DNA from: Streptomyces spinosisporus
Lineage (GTDB): Bacteria > Actinomycetota > Actinomycetes > Streptomycetales > Streptomycetaceae
Length of the DNA stretch: 64,000 bases
Reading direction: 5' to 3'
Assembly (NCBI RefSeq): GCF_022698145.1
Contig: NZ_JALDAX010000007.1
Span: 124,001 to 188,000 of the forward strand
The notes beneath the pieces are model-generated. The model did no database searches. It worked only from the letters and a program-made list of their open reading frames with translations, and was not told the origin of the DNA. A program made the position numbers and the translations under genes. Positions 16,468 through 24,630 of the stretch are shown in pieces (position 1 is the first letter of the stretch; every line of letters starts with the position of its first letter).

Positions 16468-17478
16468 TCAGGTGTCGGTGGACGTGGTGAACCTGTCCAG
16501 GAAGATCCGCTCCTCGGGCATGCCCTTGGCGGTGAGCAGTTCCAGGGCGGCGTCGCACATCGGCGGCGGTCCGCACAGATAGGCGTCGGCGTTCGACAGA
16601 TCGCCCTCGTGGCGGTCGACGACCTCGGTGATCAGGCCCTGTTCGTACGGCCCCGCCTCTTCCGACAGGGCGGGCACGAACGCGAAGTCCGCGAGGCGGG
16701 TGCCCAGTTCGGCGATCTCGTCGAGCAGGAACAGGTCCCGCGCGGTGCGCGCCCCGTAGTAGAAGCGGGTGCGCCTGCCGGTGCCGGTGGCGGCCAGCCC
16801 CCGGAGCTGGGCCAGGATCGGCGCCATGCCGGCGCCGCCCGCCAGCAGGATCAGCTCCCGGTCGGGGGCGTCGCGCAGCACACAGGTGCCGTACGGGCCC
16901 TTGACCGTGAGCGCGTCGCCGGGATGCAGGGAGCCGTCGAGCAGGCCGGAGAAGAGACCGCCGGGGTAGCGCTTGATGAGGAACTCCAGTGGCCCGCCCG
17001 GCGCTTGGGCCATGGAGAAGGAGCGCCAGTGCCCGCTGCCGGGCACCTGGATGTCGACGTACTGCCCGGTGCGGTAGGGGAGTTCATCCCCGGGAGTGAG
17101 GGTGAGGCGGACGATGTCGTGCGTCATCGGCTCGACGGCCGCCACGGTCGTAGCGACCTCACGAGGCGGGATGCCGGAGAGCAGCATCTCCTCGTCGTAG
17201 TTGATGAGTTCGACGGTCAGGTCGCCGTAGGCGTGCGCCCGGCACAGCAGGACGTACCCCTCCTCGCTCTCGTAGTCGGCGAGCGCGAAGGTGGAGTAGC
17301 GCTCCATCTGCTGGTCGCCGTCGAGGAGGAAGGACTTGCAGGACGAGCACTGGCCCTCCTTGCAGCCGTGCATGAGCTGGACGCCCTGGCGGAACGCGGC
17401 GTCCAGGACGGTCTCGTCCTCGTCGGCCTCGATCTCGATGCCGACCGGTTCGAATCGGATGCGGTGCTTGTCGCCCAC
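16468..17478 (-). CDS. mimB: Monooxygenase reductase, [2Fe-2S]/FAD
   Basis: A 336-aa electron-transfer subunit. Residues 1-95 form a plant-type ferredoxin with C39, C44, C47 and C79 as cluster ligands. The FAD domain has RSFSMAQ at about 180, and the NADH domain has LLAGGAGMAPILAQ and the terminal EERIFLDRFT. It moves electrons from NADH to the diiron centre. The start codon is GTG at 17478. It sits 74 bp after mimA in the operon order A-B-C-D, the same as the mycobacterial mim and rhodococcal prm clusters. Confidence 0.93.
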   Translation of the reverse strand: MGDKHRIRFEPVGIEIEADEDETVLDAAFRQGVQLMHGCKEGQCSSCKSFLLDGDQQMERYSTFALADYESEEGYVLLCRAHAYGDLTVELINYDEEMLLSGIPPREVATTVAAVEPMTHDIVRLTLTPGDELPYRTGQYVDIQVPGSGHWRSFSMAQAPGGPLEFLIKRYPGGLFSGLLDGSLHPGDALTVKGPYGTCVLRDAPDRELILLAGGAGMAPILAQLRGLAATGTGRRTRFYYGARTARDLFLLDEIAELGTRLADFAFVPALSEEAGPYEQGLITEVVDRHEGDLSNADAYLCGPPPMCDAALELLTAKGMPEERIFLDRFTTSTDT

Positions 17479-17552
17479 GGCGATCTGCCCTTTCCGGGAC
17501 GGCGACCCCGCGACGGAGTTGTCGCCGTCCCACGCACGGAACCGTCAGACCG

Positions 17553-19196
17553 TCACGGCGCCGACGGCGTGATGTTGCTGCGGCCGCGGTAGTCGGCGAC
17601 GTGCGCCTCACGCTCCTCGTCGGACATCTCGTTGAGGGTGACGTTGGGGCTGAGGAAGGTGTTGCCGCGGACGTCGTCGAGCGTCCACAGCTTCTTCGGG
17701 TCGTCGAGGTCCAGGTGCGGCTGCGGGACGAGGGTCCTGCCGTCGTCGCGGACGTAGCCGAGGTCCTGGACGATGTCGGCGAGGTCCTGCCCGTGGTAGA
17801 CGGTCTCCCACTCGCGCTTGCCGGTCAGCCGGCCCATCGACGGGGTGGCCCGGCCCTCGTACTCGGGCCGGAAGGCGGTGGTGTCGGTCCACGCGCACGT
17901 CTCGGAGCAGTAGGTGCGCCACTGCCCGTCGACCTTGTCGACGACCATGTCCTGCCGGATCAGACACGGCACCATGCAGGTCCAGCAGCGGTGCGGGTAC
18001 TGGTAGCCGACGTCCTCGAAGGCGATCGGCTTGTTGCCGCCCGGGTGCCGCATCCGGTTGTACGCCTCCCACCAGGCGCCGTACTCCTCGTACCAGCCCG
18101 GGTACTTGGACTCGAACCACTCGAAGTCCTCGTCCGTCATCCCGTCGATCCGCCAGAAGTTGACGGGCCAGCCGGTGGCGAAGAACTGGGCGACCTTGTG
18201 CACGTAGCCCTGGTCCCAGATCCGCTTCCAGGCCTCCTCGACCAGGTCGTGCGGGATCTTCAGGCCGTACTTCTCCAGCGGGATCAGATACGACCGGTAG
18301 TAGTCGTCGTAGATCCAGCGGCGCCACATCTCGGCGTACGACTCCCGGTCCTTGCGGCGGTCCTTGGAGCCGTACTCGATGAAGGTGCCGATGGCGGCGT
18401 CGACCACGCAGTGGTTGTTCCACCAGGCGTAGCGCAGGTCGCGCTCCAGGAGTTGGCGGTTGTCCTCGTCCGCGAGGGCCATCAGCAGGATCGAGTAGCC
18501 GTTGGAGATGTGCCGCGACTCGTCCGACTGCACGGAGTGGAAGACGGTCGGCAGCAGGTAGTCGCCGTTGGCGGCGGCCTCCGCGGGCATCGCCACGAAC
18601 AGGGTGTTGGTGAACGCGGTCTCGGCGACCAGCGTCAGATAGACGTTGGCGGCGGTGATCGCGTCACCGGTGATGAACCCCTCGCCGAACTGCCGGCCGA
18701 TGGTGCCCGCGTAGCAGTTGGCGAACGCCTTCTCGGAGATGTCGAACCCTGCCGGGTCGATGTAGTGGTTCATGTAGAGGCGCTTGAGGTTCATCTGGAT
18801 CGTCGAGTGACGGACCTCGTCGATCATCTGGACCGCGAGCCCATTGTGCAGCTGCGGGTTGGGCACCGCGCCGATCGCCATCGGCATCGCGCGGGCCGCG
18901 CTGATCTCGGGGAACGGGATGATCGACAGGAACAGCTTCTGCCACTCCATCCAGCGCTGCTGGACCTGGCGGAACATATTGCCGCGGATGGCGCCGTCCA
19001 TCGCGCCGTAGACCCGGTTGTCCTTCTCCTCCTCCATCGGGAAGTAGGAGCGCAGGACCTGCTTGAGCGGGTCCTTCTTGGGGGCCTTGTCGAAGCGGTA
19101 GTCGGTCGCGAAGCGGTTGGCCGGCGTCGCGAACGTCGGCTCCCACGACAACTCGGTGATCTTCTTGTGCGCCTTGCTCAGGCTCTGTCGGCTCAC
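17553..19196 (-). CDS. mimA: Diiron monooxygenase hydroxylase alpha (large) subunit, propane/phenol/acetone type
   Basis: A 547-aa catalytic subunit. The two-iron ligands are visible: E98 in PFPEIS, E127-x2-H130 in IDEVRHST, E192 in VAETAF and E226-x2-H229 in SDESRHIS. The sequence is close to what I recall of mycobacterial MimA and rhodococcal PrmA, enzymes that hydroxylate propane, phenol or acetone at the sub-terminal position. The GTG start at 19196 follows GGAGGAG at 8 nt. It is the first gene of the operon. An activator gene is divergent, with a perfect inverted repeat 108 bp upstream of this start. The true substrate cannot be set from sequence alone. Confidence 0.95.
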   Translation of the reverse strand: MSRQSLSKAHKKITELSWEPTFATPANRFATDYRFDKAPKKDPLKQVLRSYFPMEEEKDNRVYGAMDGAIRGNMFRQVQQRWMEWQKLFLSIIPFPEISAARAMPMAIGAVPNPQLHNGLAVQMIDEVRHSTIQMNLKRLYMNHYIDPAGFDISEKAFANCYAGTIGRQFGEGFITGDAITAANVYLTLVAETAFTNTLFVAMPAEAAANGDYLLPTVFHSVQSDESRHISNGYSILLMALADEDNRQLLERDLRYAWWNNHCVVDAAIGTFIEYGSKDRRKDRESYAEMWRRWIYDDYYRSYLIPLEKYGLKIPHDLVEEAWKRIWDQGYVHKVAQFFATGWPVNFWRIDGMTDEDFEWFESKYPGWYEEYGAWWEAYNRMRHPGGNKPIAFEDVGYQYPHRCWTCMVPCLIRQDMVVDKVDGQWRTYCSETCAWTDTTAFRPEYEGRATPSMGRLTGKREWETVYHGQDLADIVQDLGYVRDDGRTLVPQPHLDLDDPKKLWTLDDVRGNTFLSPNVTLNEMSDEEREAHVADYRGRSNITPSAP

Positions 19197-19303
19197 GGGT
19201 GATGCTCCTCCGGCTGACTCGGCGGTGATCCCGGCGAAACCGGCGGCGCACTGCCGTCTGTGACCGGGCGTCGCCCATCGTGGGGGCGGGTCGGGCGGCC
19301 CGT

Positions 19304-19320
19304 CGTCTCAAGTTGAGACG
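19304..19320. promoter_or_regulatory. Inverted repeat, likely activator site of the mim operon
   Basis: Perfect palindrome CGTCTCAAGTTGAGACG, between mimA (start 19196) and the divergent activator (start 19442). The same GTCTCA-N3-TGAGAC core recurs at 21636-21650. Confidence 0.65.
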
Positions 19321-19441
19321 CGGGTCCGCGCCGGGGCTCTGGCCGACCCGCGAGGCCGGACCTACCGTGCAGGGCATACCGGAACCCGGAGCGTCGCCGC
19401 AGGGACAGCGGCGTCATCGCACGGCGGAAGGCACAGTGCCG

Positions 19442-21325
19442 ATGGAACACCTGGAACCCGCGCACCTGACGGACGCGACCGGCCACGCCCCCGACGGGAC
19501 GGGGCCCTCAGCGCTGCCCGGCCCGCACCCCCCGCGTCTCGACCCCGTCCACGCCCGGACCCTGTTCCTGGAGGGCGAGAGCGTCCCGCCCACCGAGGTG
19601 CGCGCACCCATCCTCACCTCCTGGCAGCGCTCCCGCTTCTGGGGCGTGGACGCCGACCGCATCCAGGCCCCCTACAACGCCGACTTCGACCCGCACTCCC
19701 GGCTGGCGACGGCCGCGCGGCCGGTCCTCGACCGGCTGGCCGATGCGCTCCAGGACACCCCGATGGCGCTGATCCTGACCGACTCCAAGGGCAGGGTCCG
19801 CGAGCGCCGCACCGGCGACCGGGCACTGCACCGCCACCTCGACGACATCTGCCTGGCGCCGGGCTTCAGTTACGCCGAGGAGTACGTCGGTACGAACGGC
19901 ATCGGCACCGCCGCCGAGGACGGCCGCACCGCCCATGTCTTCGGCTCGGAGCACTTCTCCGAACGGCTGCAGCGGGTCTCGTGCGCGGCCGCCCCCATCC
20001 GCAACCCGGTCAGCGGCCGGGTGGTCGGCCTGATCGATCTGACCTCCTGGCAGCGCACCGCCTCACCGCTGATGACGGCGCTGGTCAGCGAGGCCGCCGC
20101 GGACATCGAGGAGCGCCTGCTCGACATCGGCTCGGAGCGGGAACGGGCCGCGTTCCGGGCCTTCCTGACGTCACGTCAGCACTCCCGGCGGGCGCTGGTC
20201 ACCCTCACCGACGGCCTGCTCCTCGCGGACGCGGCCGCGACCGAACTGCTCGGACCCGACGACCACCGCAGGCTCCGCGAGCTGGCCGCAGACCCCTCGG
20301 GCCCACGCGAACAACGGCTGCTGCTCAGCGACGGACGGACCGTGCAGGTGCGCGGCCGGCAGGTGGCGGACACCGCGAACGGCAAGGACCCGGCCGCCTA
20401 CCTGATCGAGCTGCGGCTGGTCACGGAGCCGGACGAGACCGCGCCGCGCATCCCGGCACGGCCTCCGCGGCTGCCGGGGATCGCCGGTACGAGTCCCGCG
20501 CTGCGGGGCGTCGTGCAGCAGCTGGTCCGGCACTGTGAGCAGGGTCGCTGGACCCTGGTGGACGGCGAGGTGGGCACCGGCAAGCACGAACTCGTACGGG
20601 CCGTGCACCGGCACGTCGCGCCGGGCGAACCGTACGCCGTGCACGACGCGGCCGAGGTGCGCGGCGGCGCCGCGGACTGGCTGCGGGCCGTCTTCCGGAG
20701 CCTGGCCGAGGACCGCGGAACCGTCGTCCTGCGCCATCTCGACATGCTGTCCGCCACGGTGGCCGGTCAGCTCGACGCGCTCCTGCGCAGCACGGCGGGA
20801 CGCGCCGGCTGGGTGGCCGCGCTGCTCACCCGGGAGGGGCCGGCGCTGCCCGGCACGGGCGCGCCGCGCAGGGCCGACGATCCGGTGCATGCCCTACGGG
20901 CGCGCTTCGGGGCGCAGGTGACGGTGCCGCCGCTGCGCCACCGCACGGCCGACATCCCCGCCCTCGTGGCCGCGGTGATCGCACGCCAGGGCACGGACGT
21001 CACCTGTACGGAGGGCGCGCTGCGCGCCCTGTCGCGGGCGCCGTGGCCGGGCAACGTCCGCCAGCTCGTCGGCTCGCTCCGCTACGCCGAGGCCCATCGC
21101 ACCGGCCCGCTGATCGAGGAGAGCGATCTGCCCCCTTCCCTGCTCTCCCAGTCCCAACACCCCCTGTCCGCCTGGGAGTCCACGGAACGCGACCTCATCG
21201 TGCAGGCCCTCCTCGACCACGGCGGCGACAAGGCGAGGGCGGCGAAGGCGCTGGGGATCTCACGGGCGACGATCTACCGGAAGATCGCGGCGTACGGGAT
21301 ACGGCTGGGGCCGGAGACGGGGTGA
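19442..21325 (+). CDS. MimR/AcoR-type enhancer-binding activator lacking the sigma-54 contact motif
   Basis: A 627-aa activator: a GAF-like sensor at about residues 60-250 (GFSYAEEYVGTNGIGTAAED is typical of this class), an AAA+-like domain at about 320-540, and a C-terminal Fis-type helix-turn-helix (KARAAKALGISRATIYRKIA). The Walker A is degraded (GEVGTGKHE, with His for Ser/Thr) and the GAFTGA loop that contacts sigma-54 is absent; APWPGNVRQL is kept. Streptomyces lacks RpoN, so it probably acts through another sigma factor. GTG 19436 is an alternative start (GGAAGG 4 nt upstream). Being divergent from the monooxygenase operon, it is the likely activator, like MimR in mycobacteria. Confidence 0.9.
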   Translation: MEHLEPAHLTDATGHAPDGTGPSALPGPHPPRLDPVHARTLFLEGESVPPTEVRAPILTSWQRSRFWGVDADRIQAPYNADFDPHSRLATAARPVLDRLADALQDTPMALILTDSKGRVRERRTGDRALHRHLDDICLAPGFSYAEEYVGTNGIGTAAEDGRTAHVFGSEHFSERLQRVSCAAAPIRNPVSGRVVGLIDLTSWQRTASPLMTALVSEAAADIEERLLDIGSERERAAFRAFLTSRQHSRRALVTLTDGLLLADAAATELLGPDDHRRLRELAADPSGPREQRLLLSDGRTVQVRGRQVADTANGKDPAAYLIELRLVTEPDETAPRIPARPPRLPGIAGTSPALRGVVQQLVRHCEQGRWTLVDGEVGTGKHELVRAVHRHVAPGEPYAVHDAAEVRGGAADWLRAVFRSLAEDRGTVVLRHLDMLSATVAGQLDALLRSTAGRAGWVAALLTREGPALPGTGAPRRADDPVHALRARFGAQVTVPPLRHRTADIPALVAAVIARQGTDVTCTEGALRALSRAPWPGNVRQLVGSLRYAEAHRTGPLIEESDLPPSLLSQSQHPLSAWESTERDLIVQALLDHGGDKARAAKALGISRATIYRKIAAYGIRLGPETG

Positions 21326-21364
21326 GGGGGCGATGGGGCGGGTGTCCTGGGCGGGGCGGGTGTC

Positions 21365-21577
21365 CTAGGCCTTGTCCTTGCGGAACTGCCGCCCGTAGAC
21401 CGCGTACAACCACAGCCCGAGGGCTTCCCAGCAGCCGAGTGCCGCCCCTGCGAGGGTCAGCCCGGGGCCTGACGGTGCGCCCGTGGCCGTCGCGACTGCT
21501 CCGCACATCGCGAGCAGCACGCCGAACGCGCCGAGCGCCAGCAGCCGTTCGCGGTGTCCCCATGAACGCCCCGTCAT
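21365..21577 (-). CDS. Small membrane protein
   Basis: A 70-aa protein with two predicted membrane segments (LLALGAFGVLLAMCGAVATA and a second around LTLAGAALGCWEALGLWLYA) and a basic C-terminus (YGRQFRKDKA). ATG 21577 is preceded by AAAGGGGGG. No family is recognised. Upstream are an inverted repeat identical in core to the mim operator and a palindrome shared with the MarR gene, so its expression may follow either regulator. Confidence 0.65.
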   Translation of the reverse strand: MTGRSWGHRERLLALGAFGVLLAMCGAVATATGAPSGPGLTLAGAALGCWEALGLWLYAVYGRQFRKDKA

Positions 21578-21635
21578 GCGTGCCCCCCTTTGTCTCGGCC
21601 TCACTGAGAGGGTGCCGCCGGGGGGCGCGCGGGGA

Positions 21636-21650
21636 GTCTCACTCTGAGAC
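21636..21650. promoter_or_regulatory. Inverted repeat matching the mim-operon site
   Basis: GTCTCA-CTC-TGAGAC, the same half-sites and 3-bp gap as at 19305-19319. It lies 59 bp upstream of the small membrane protein gene and 57 bp upstream of marR. Confidence 0.5.
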
Positions 21651-21655
21651 GCATT

Positions 21656-21673
21656 CGGTATCGATCGATACCG
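21656..21673. promoter_or_regulatory. Perfect palindrome, likely MarR operator
   Basis: CGGTATCGATCGATACCG, 18 bp, 34 bp before the marR start. A near-copy stands at 23761-23776 before the azoreductase/nitroreductase pair. Confidence 0.65.
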
Positions 21674-21706
21674 TTTCGGGTGATTAGGTGGCTGTAATCT
21701 GGCGTC

Positions 21707-22204
21707 ATGAGCGCCGACGTTCCCCCGAAGACCACCGCCGCCCCGCGTGCCACCGACCGCCCCGGGGACGCGTCGCCCTTCGCGCTCGGCCTGCTGCTGC
21801 GCCGGGCGCACTGGCGCGCGGCCACGGTGATCTCGCAAGCCCTCAAGCCGCTCGGCATCGAGCTGCGGCACTTCGCCGTGCTGATCGTGCTGGTCAACGA
21901 GGGGCCCACGGTGCAGCGGGACCTGGCGACGGCGACGGGAACCGACAAGGCCGGGATCATGCGGGTCGTGGACGACCTGGAGCGAAAGGGCCTGGCCGTA
22001 CGCAAGTCCGTTCCGGGGGACCGTCGGGTGCGTGCCGTCGAGATCACCCCCAAGGGACTCGAACTCTTCGACGCGGCCCACGTAACCGCAGAACCCCTGG
22101 CCGCACGCCTACGCGCCGAACTGGGCCCCGGCGACCCCGAGAAACTGACGGAACTGCTGACCCGGCTGGCCCATCCGACGGACGAATCGGGCGCGGAGGA
22201 GTAG
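21707..22204 (+). CDS. MarR-family transcriptional regulator
   Basis: A 165-aa winged-helix regulator. The DNA-binding part is around residues 55-105 (TVQRDLATATGTDKAGIMRV, then the wing VPGDRRVRAVEITPKG). An N-terminal extension is Pro/Ala-rich. MarR proteins usually repress their own gene and nearby detoxifying or efflux genes and let go on binding phenols or oxidants. A perfect 18-bp palindrome is directly upstream, and a related site precedes the azoreductase and nitroreductase genes, which makes those likely targets. The 3' end of this gene exists downstream as three decayed tandem copies. Confidence 0.9.
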   Translation: MSADVPPKTTAAPRATDRPGDASPFALGLLLRRAHWRAATVISQALKPLGIELRHFAVLIVLVNEGPTVQRDLATATGTDKAGIMRVVDDLERKGLAVRKSVPGDRRVRAVEITPKGLELFDAAHVTAEPLAARLRAELGPGDPEKLTELLTRLAHPTDESGAEE

Positions 22205-22234
22205 GGGGCGCGGAGTGGTGGTGGATGTGGATAC

Positions 22235-22810
22235 CGAGGAGCAGGCGTGCCTGCGCCTCGGTCGGCCGTCGTGCGCGCGGTTCGCGTTGGTTGCGGCCCA
22301 TGTCGCTGCGGGGAGGTGTTGGCCGCGCGTTTGCGGGCTGAATTGGGTCGGGTAGGCCCAAGAGGCTGGCGGAACTGCTGGCGCAGCTGGCGTATCCGCG
22401 GGGCTCGGAGGAGTGGCGGCCTCGGAGGGCTGAGCGGCGGACGTCGAGGCGCCGGCGTGCCTGCGGCTCGGTCGGCCGTCATGGGTCCGCTCGTCGTTGG
22501 ACGCGGCCCACGTCGCGGCGGGAAGCTGTTGGCCGCGCGTCTGCGGGCTGAATTGGGTCGGGTAGGCCCGAGAGGCTGGCGGAACTGCTGGCGTATCTGG
22601 GGGCGCGGAGGTGTAGCGGCCTCGGAGGGCTGAGCAGCGGCCGGCGCCGAGGCGCCGGCGTGCTTGCGCCTGGGTCGGCCGTCATGGGTCCGCTCGTCGT
22701 TGGACGCGGCCCACGTCGCGGCGGGAAGCTGCTGGTCGCGCGTCTGCGGGCCGAACTGGGGCCGGGCAAGCCCGAGAAGCTTACGGAACTGCGGGGCGCG
22801 GAGGAGTAGC
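22235..22810 (+). repeat. Three decayed tandem copies of the marR 3' end
   Basis: The last ~110 bp of marR (about 22071-22180) recur at about 22297, 22503 and 22706, each with GCGGCCCA[CT]GT, then CGCG[TC].TGCGGGC.GAA, then GCGGAACTG or ACGGAACTG. The unit is about 205-210 bp and also includes a linker with GCTCGGTCGGCCGTC. Stops and frame changes make them non-coding. Copies 2 and 3 resemble each other more than the parent. Confidence 0.85.
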
Positions 22811-22839
22811 GGGCACGCTCGGCTCCCTCGGTCGATCGC

Positions 22840-23020
22840 CGCATGCCCGCGCCGCGATCCCGCATGCCCGGGCCGCGACCTCGCATGCCCGCGGCGCGAT
22901 CCCGCACGGCCGCGGCGCGATCTCACATGCCCGCGCCCCGACCCGCATGCCCGCGCCGCGCCCTCGCACGCCCGCGGCACCCCGACCGCATGCCCTGCCC
23001 CGCGCCCCCCATGCCCGCGC
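22840..23020. repeat. About 21-bp degenerate tandem repeats
   Basis: Eight or nine units built on CGCATGCCCGCGCCGCGATC with point changes. Read on the minus strand they would give heptad-like RACEIAP/RACGIAA repeats, but no gene signals frame them. With the marR copies they fill the 829-bp gap between marR and azoR, in which I see no other gene. Confidence 0.85.
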
Positions 23021-23033
23021 CGCACTCCCCCGA

Positions 23034-23684
23034 TCAAGCGGCGAAAAGTTCCGCCAGTTCCTTCGCCCTCGTGACCGCGTCCGTGAAGGCGCGCTCGCGT
23101 GAGGCCTCGTAGATGGGGATCAGGGGTGTCATCGCCGGGTTGCGGGGGGCCATGGTGAGTTCCGGGACTATGAACTCCAGGTTCAGGCCCAGGGTGTTGG
23201 CGAGGACGGCCGTCAGGTAGTTCTGTACGAAGTCGTAGCCCTCGCGCGGGGTGCCCGGTGCATAGGAGCCGCCGCGGCTTGCGACGACGACGGCCGGGGT
23301 GCCCTGGGTGGAAGGGGACTCGCCCGCGGTGCGGCCGAGCAGCAGGACGCTGTCGAGCCACGCCTTGAGCGTCGACGGGATCCCGAAGTTGTACATGGGT
23401 GCCCCGATGAGCACGGCGTCCGCCCGCTCCAGTTCCTCGATGAGCCTCTCCCGCGCGGCGAACGCGGCCGACTGCTCCGGGGTGCGCTCGGACGGGTCGG
23501 TCCAGCCGGCCGACCAGGCGTCGGCGGTGATGTGCGGGACGGGGTCGGCGACCAGGTCCCGGTAGATCACCGTGCCGCGCCTGTGCTGCTCCTGCCAGGT
23601 CCTGCGAAAGGCGGCCGTGACCGACCGGGACGAGGACGCCTCGCCGGGAAGCACGGCCGAGTCGATGTGCAGCAGTGTCGCCAT
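23034..23684 (-). CDS. azoR: FMN-dependent NADH-azoreductase (AzoR/AcpD family)
   Basis: A 216-aa flavodoxin-fold quinone/azo reductase. LLHIDSAVLPGEASSSRSVT near the N-terminus binds the FMN phosphate, and GAPMYNFGIPSTLKAWLD at about 95-112 is the strongest family signature. It reduces quinones and azo compounds by two electrons with NAD(P)H. ATG 23684. It is divergent from a nitroreductase gene with 146 bp between, and a palindrome like the marR operator lies in that gap, so both may be induced by quinone or phenol stress through the MarR protein at 21707. Confidence 0.92.
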   Translation of the reverse strand: MATLLHIDSAVLPGEASSSRSVTAAFRRTWQEQHRRGTVIYRDLVADPVPHITADAWSAGWTDPSERTPEQSAAFAARERLIEELERADAVLIGAPMYNFGIPSTLKAWLDSVLLLGRTAGESPSTQGTPAVVVASRGGSYAPGTPREGYDFVQNYLTAVLANTLGLNLEFIVPELTMAPRNPAMTPLIPIYEASRERAFTDAVTRAKELAELFAA

Positions 23685-23760
23685 GGGTGTCTCCAGAGTG
23701 CGGTGCCCCGGGCCGGGGCAGGGGTGGCGGCTCGCGCCCGACGGTAGTCAGACACGAGAA

Positions 23761-23776
23761 GGTATCGAGTGATACT
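23761..23776. promoter_or_regulatory. Probable MarR operator between azoR and nitroreductase
   Basis: GGTATCGAGTGATACT, an imperfect copy of GGTATCGATCGATACC upstream of marR (13 of 16 bases). Confidence 0.6.
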
Positions 23777-23830
23777 ATCTCGACTGTAACCGACGGTGGG
23801 CACGGCGAACCCAGGAGGAGGCAGGCGATC

Positions 23831-24499
23831 ATGGACGTCTACGAGGCGGTCACGAGCCGACGGGCGGTGCGCGGATTCACCGACCGGCCCGTGCCCAGGC
23901 AGACGCTGGAACGCGTGCTGTCCGCCGCGGCCTGGTCGCCGTCCGGATCCAACATCCAGCCCTGGCGCGCCTACGTACTGACCGGCACCCCGCTGGCCGA
24001 GGTCAAGAAGCGGGCCGGTGAGCGCCTGGCCGCGGGCGACGCCTGGGACGAGCCGGAGTACGAGCAGTACCCGACCGCACTGAAGTCGCCGTACCGCGAA
24101 CGCCGCTCCGCCTTCGGGCAGCAGCGCTACGGCGCACTCGGCATCGCACGCGAGGACCTGGAGGCGCGCCAGCGGGCCGCCTCCGCCAACTGGGACTGCT
24201 TCGGCGCGCCCGCCGCTCTGTTCTGCTACATCGACCGCGACATGGGCTCGCCCCAATGGGCCGACACCGGCATGTTCCTGCAGTCCGTGATGGTGCTGCT
24301 GCGCGCCGAGGGGCTGCACAGCTGCCCCCAGATGGCCTGGGCGAAGTTCCACCGCAGCGTCGCGGAGGTCGTCTCGCCCCCGAAGGAGCTGATGCTCTTC
24401 TGCGGCATGTCCATCGGCTTCGAGGACGTCACCGCGGAGCAGCCACGTACGGATCGCGCGCCGCTGGAGGAGACGGTCACCTTCGTCGACGGCCCCTGA
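23831..24499 (+). CDS. Nitroreductase-family flavoprotein
   Basis: A 222-aa FMN-dependent oxidoreductase. The N-terminal SRRAVRGFTDRPV and SAAAWSPSGSNIQPWRAYVL are the FMN-binding signatures, and LRAEGLHSCPQMAW lies in the C-terminal FMN loop. It reduces nitroaromatics or quinones using NAD(P)H. ATG 23831 follows AGGAGGAGGCAGGCGATC. It is divergent from azoR and shares a MarR-like palindrome, so it may be part of one detoxification unit. Confidence 0.9.
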   Translation: MDVYEAVTSRRAVRGFTDRPVPRQTLERVLSAAAWSPSGSNIQPWRAYVLTGTPLAEVKKRAGERLAAGDAWDEPEYEQYPTALKSPYRERRSAFGQQRYGALGIAREDLEARQRAASANWDCFGAPAALFCYIDRDMGSPQWADTGMFLQSVMVLLRAEGLHSCPQMAWAKFHRSVAEVVSPPKELMLFCGMSIGFEDVTAEQPRTDRAPLEETVTFVDGP

Positions 24500-24573
24500 C
24501 CACCCCGCGCGGCCGGTCGGCGTGACCGTTTCTCACCGCGCCCACATCGTCCCCCCTGTGCCATATTGCGCAC

Positions 24574-24629
24574 ATGGTCCCGAAGAGACGTACGGCATGA
24601 AGAGACGTACGACAAGAAGAAGGGCTTGA
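24574..24629 (+). other. Two overlapping mini-ORFs created by a 17-bp direct repeat
   Basis: An 8-codon ORF (MVPKRRTA, 24574-24600) overlaps by ATGA a 10-codon ORF (MKRRTTRRRA, 24597-24629), whose stop ends 1 nt before the ATG of the next gene. Both come from a 17-bp near-repeat (24582-24598 and 24599-24615). Translation is unproven; no clear ribosome-binding site precedes the first. Confidence 0.35.
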
Positions 24630-24630
24630 C

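Noticed and set aside
22840..23020. CRISPR-like array
   Set aside because: Units are contiguous and degenerate with no unique spacers, and no cas genes are near.
24500..24630. ECF41-type promoter for the second NAD(P)-binding reductase
   Set aside because: No TGTCAC with a 16-bp spacer found; TCTCACC..CGTC has only 10 bp between.
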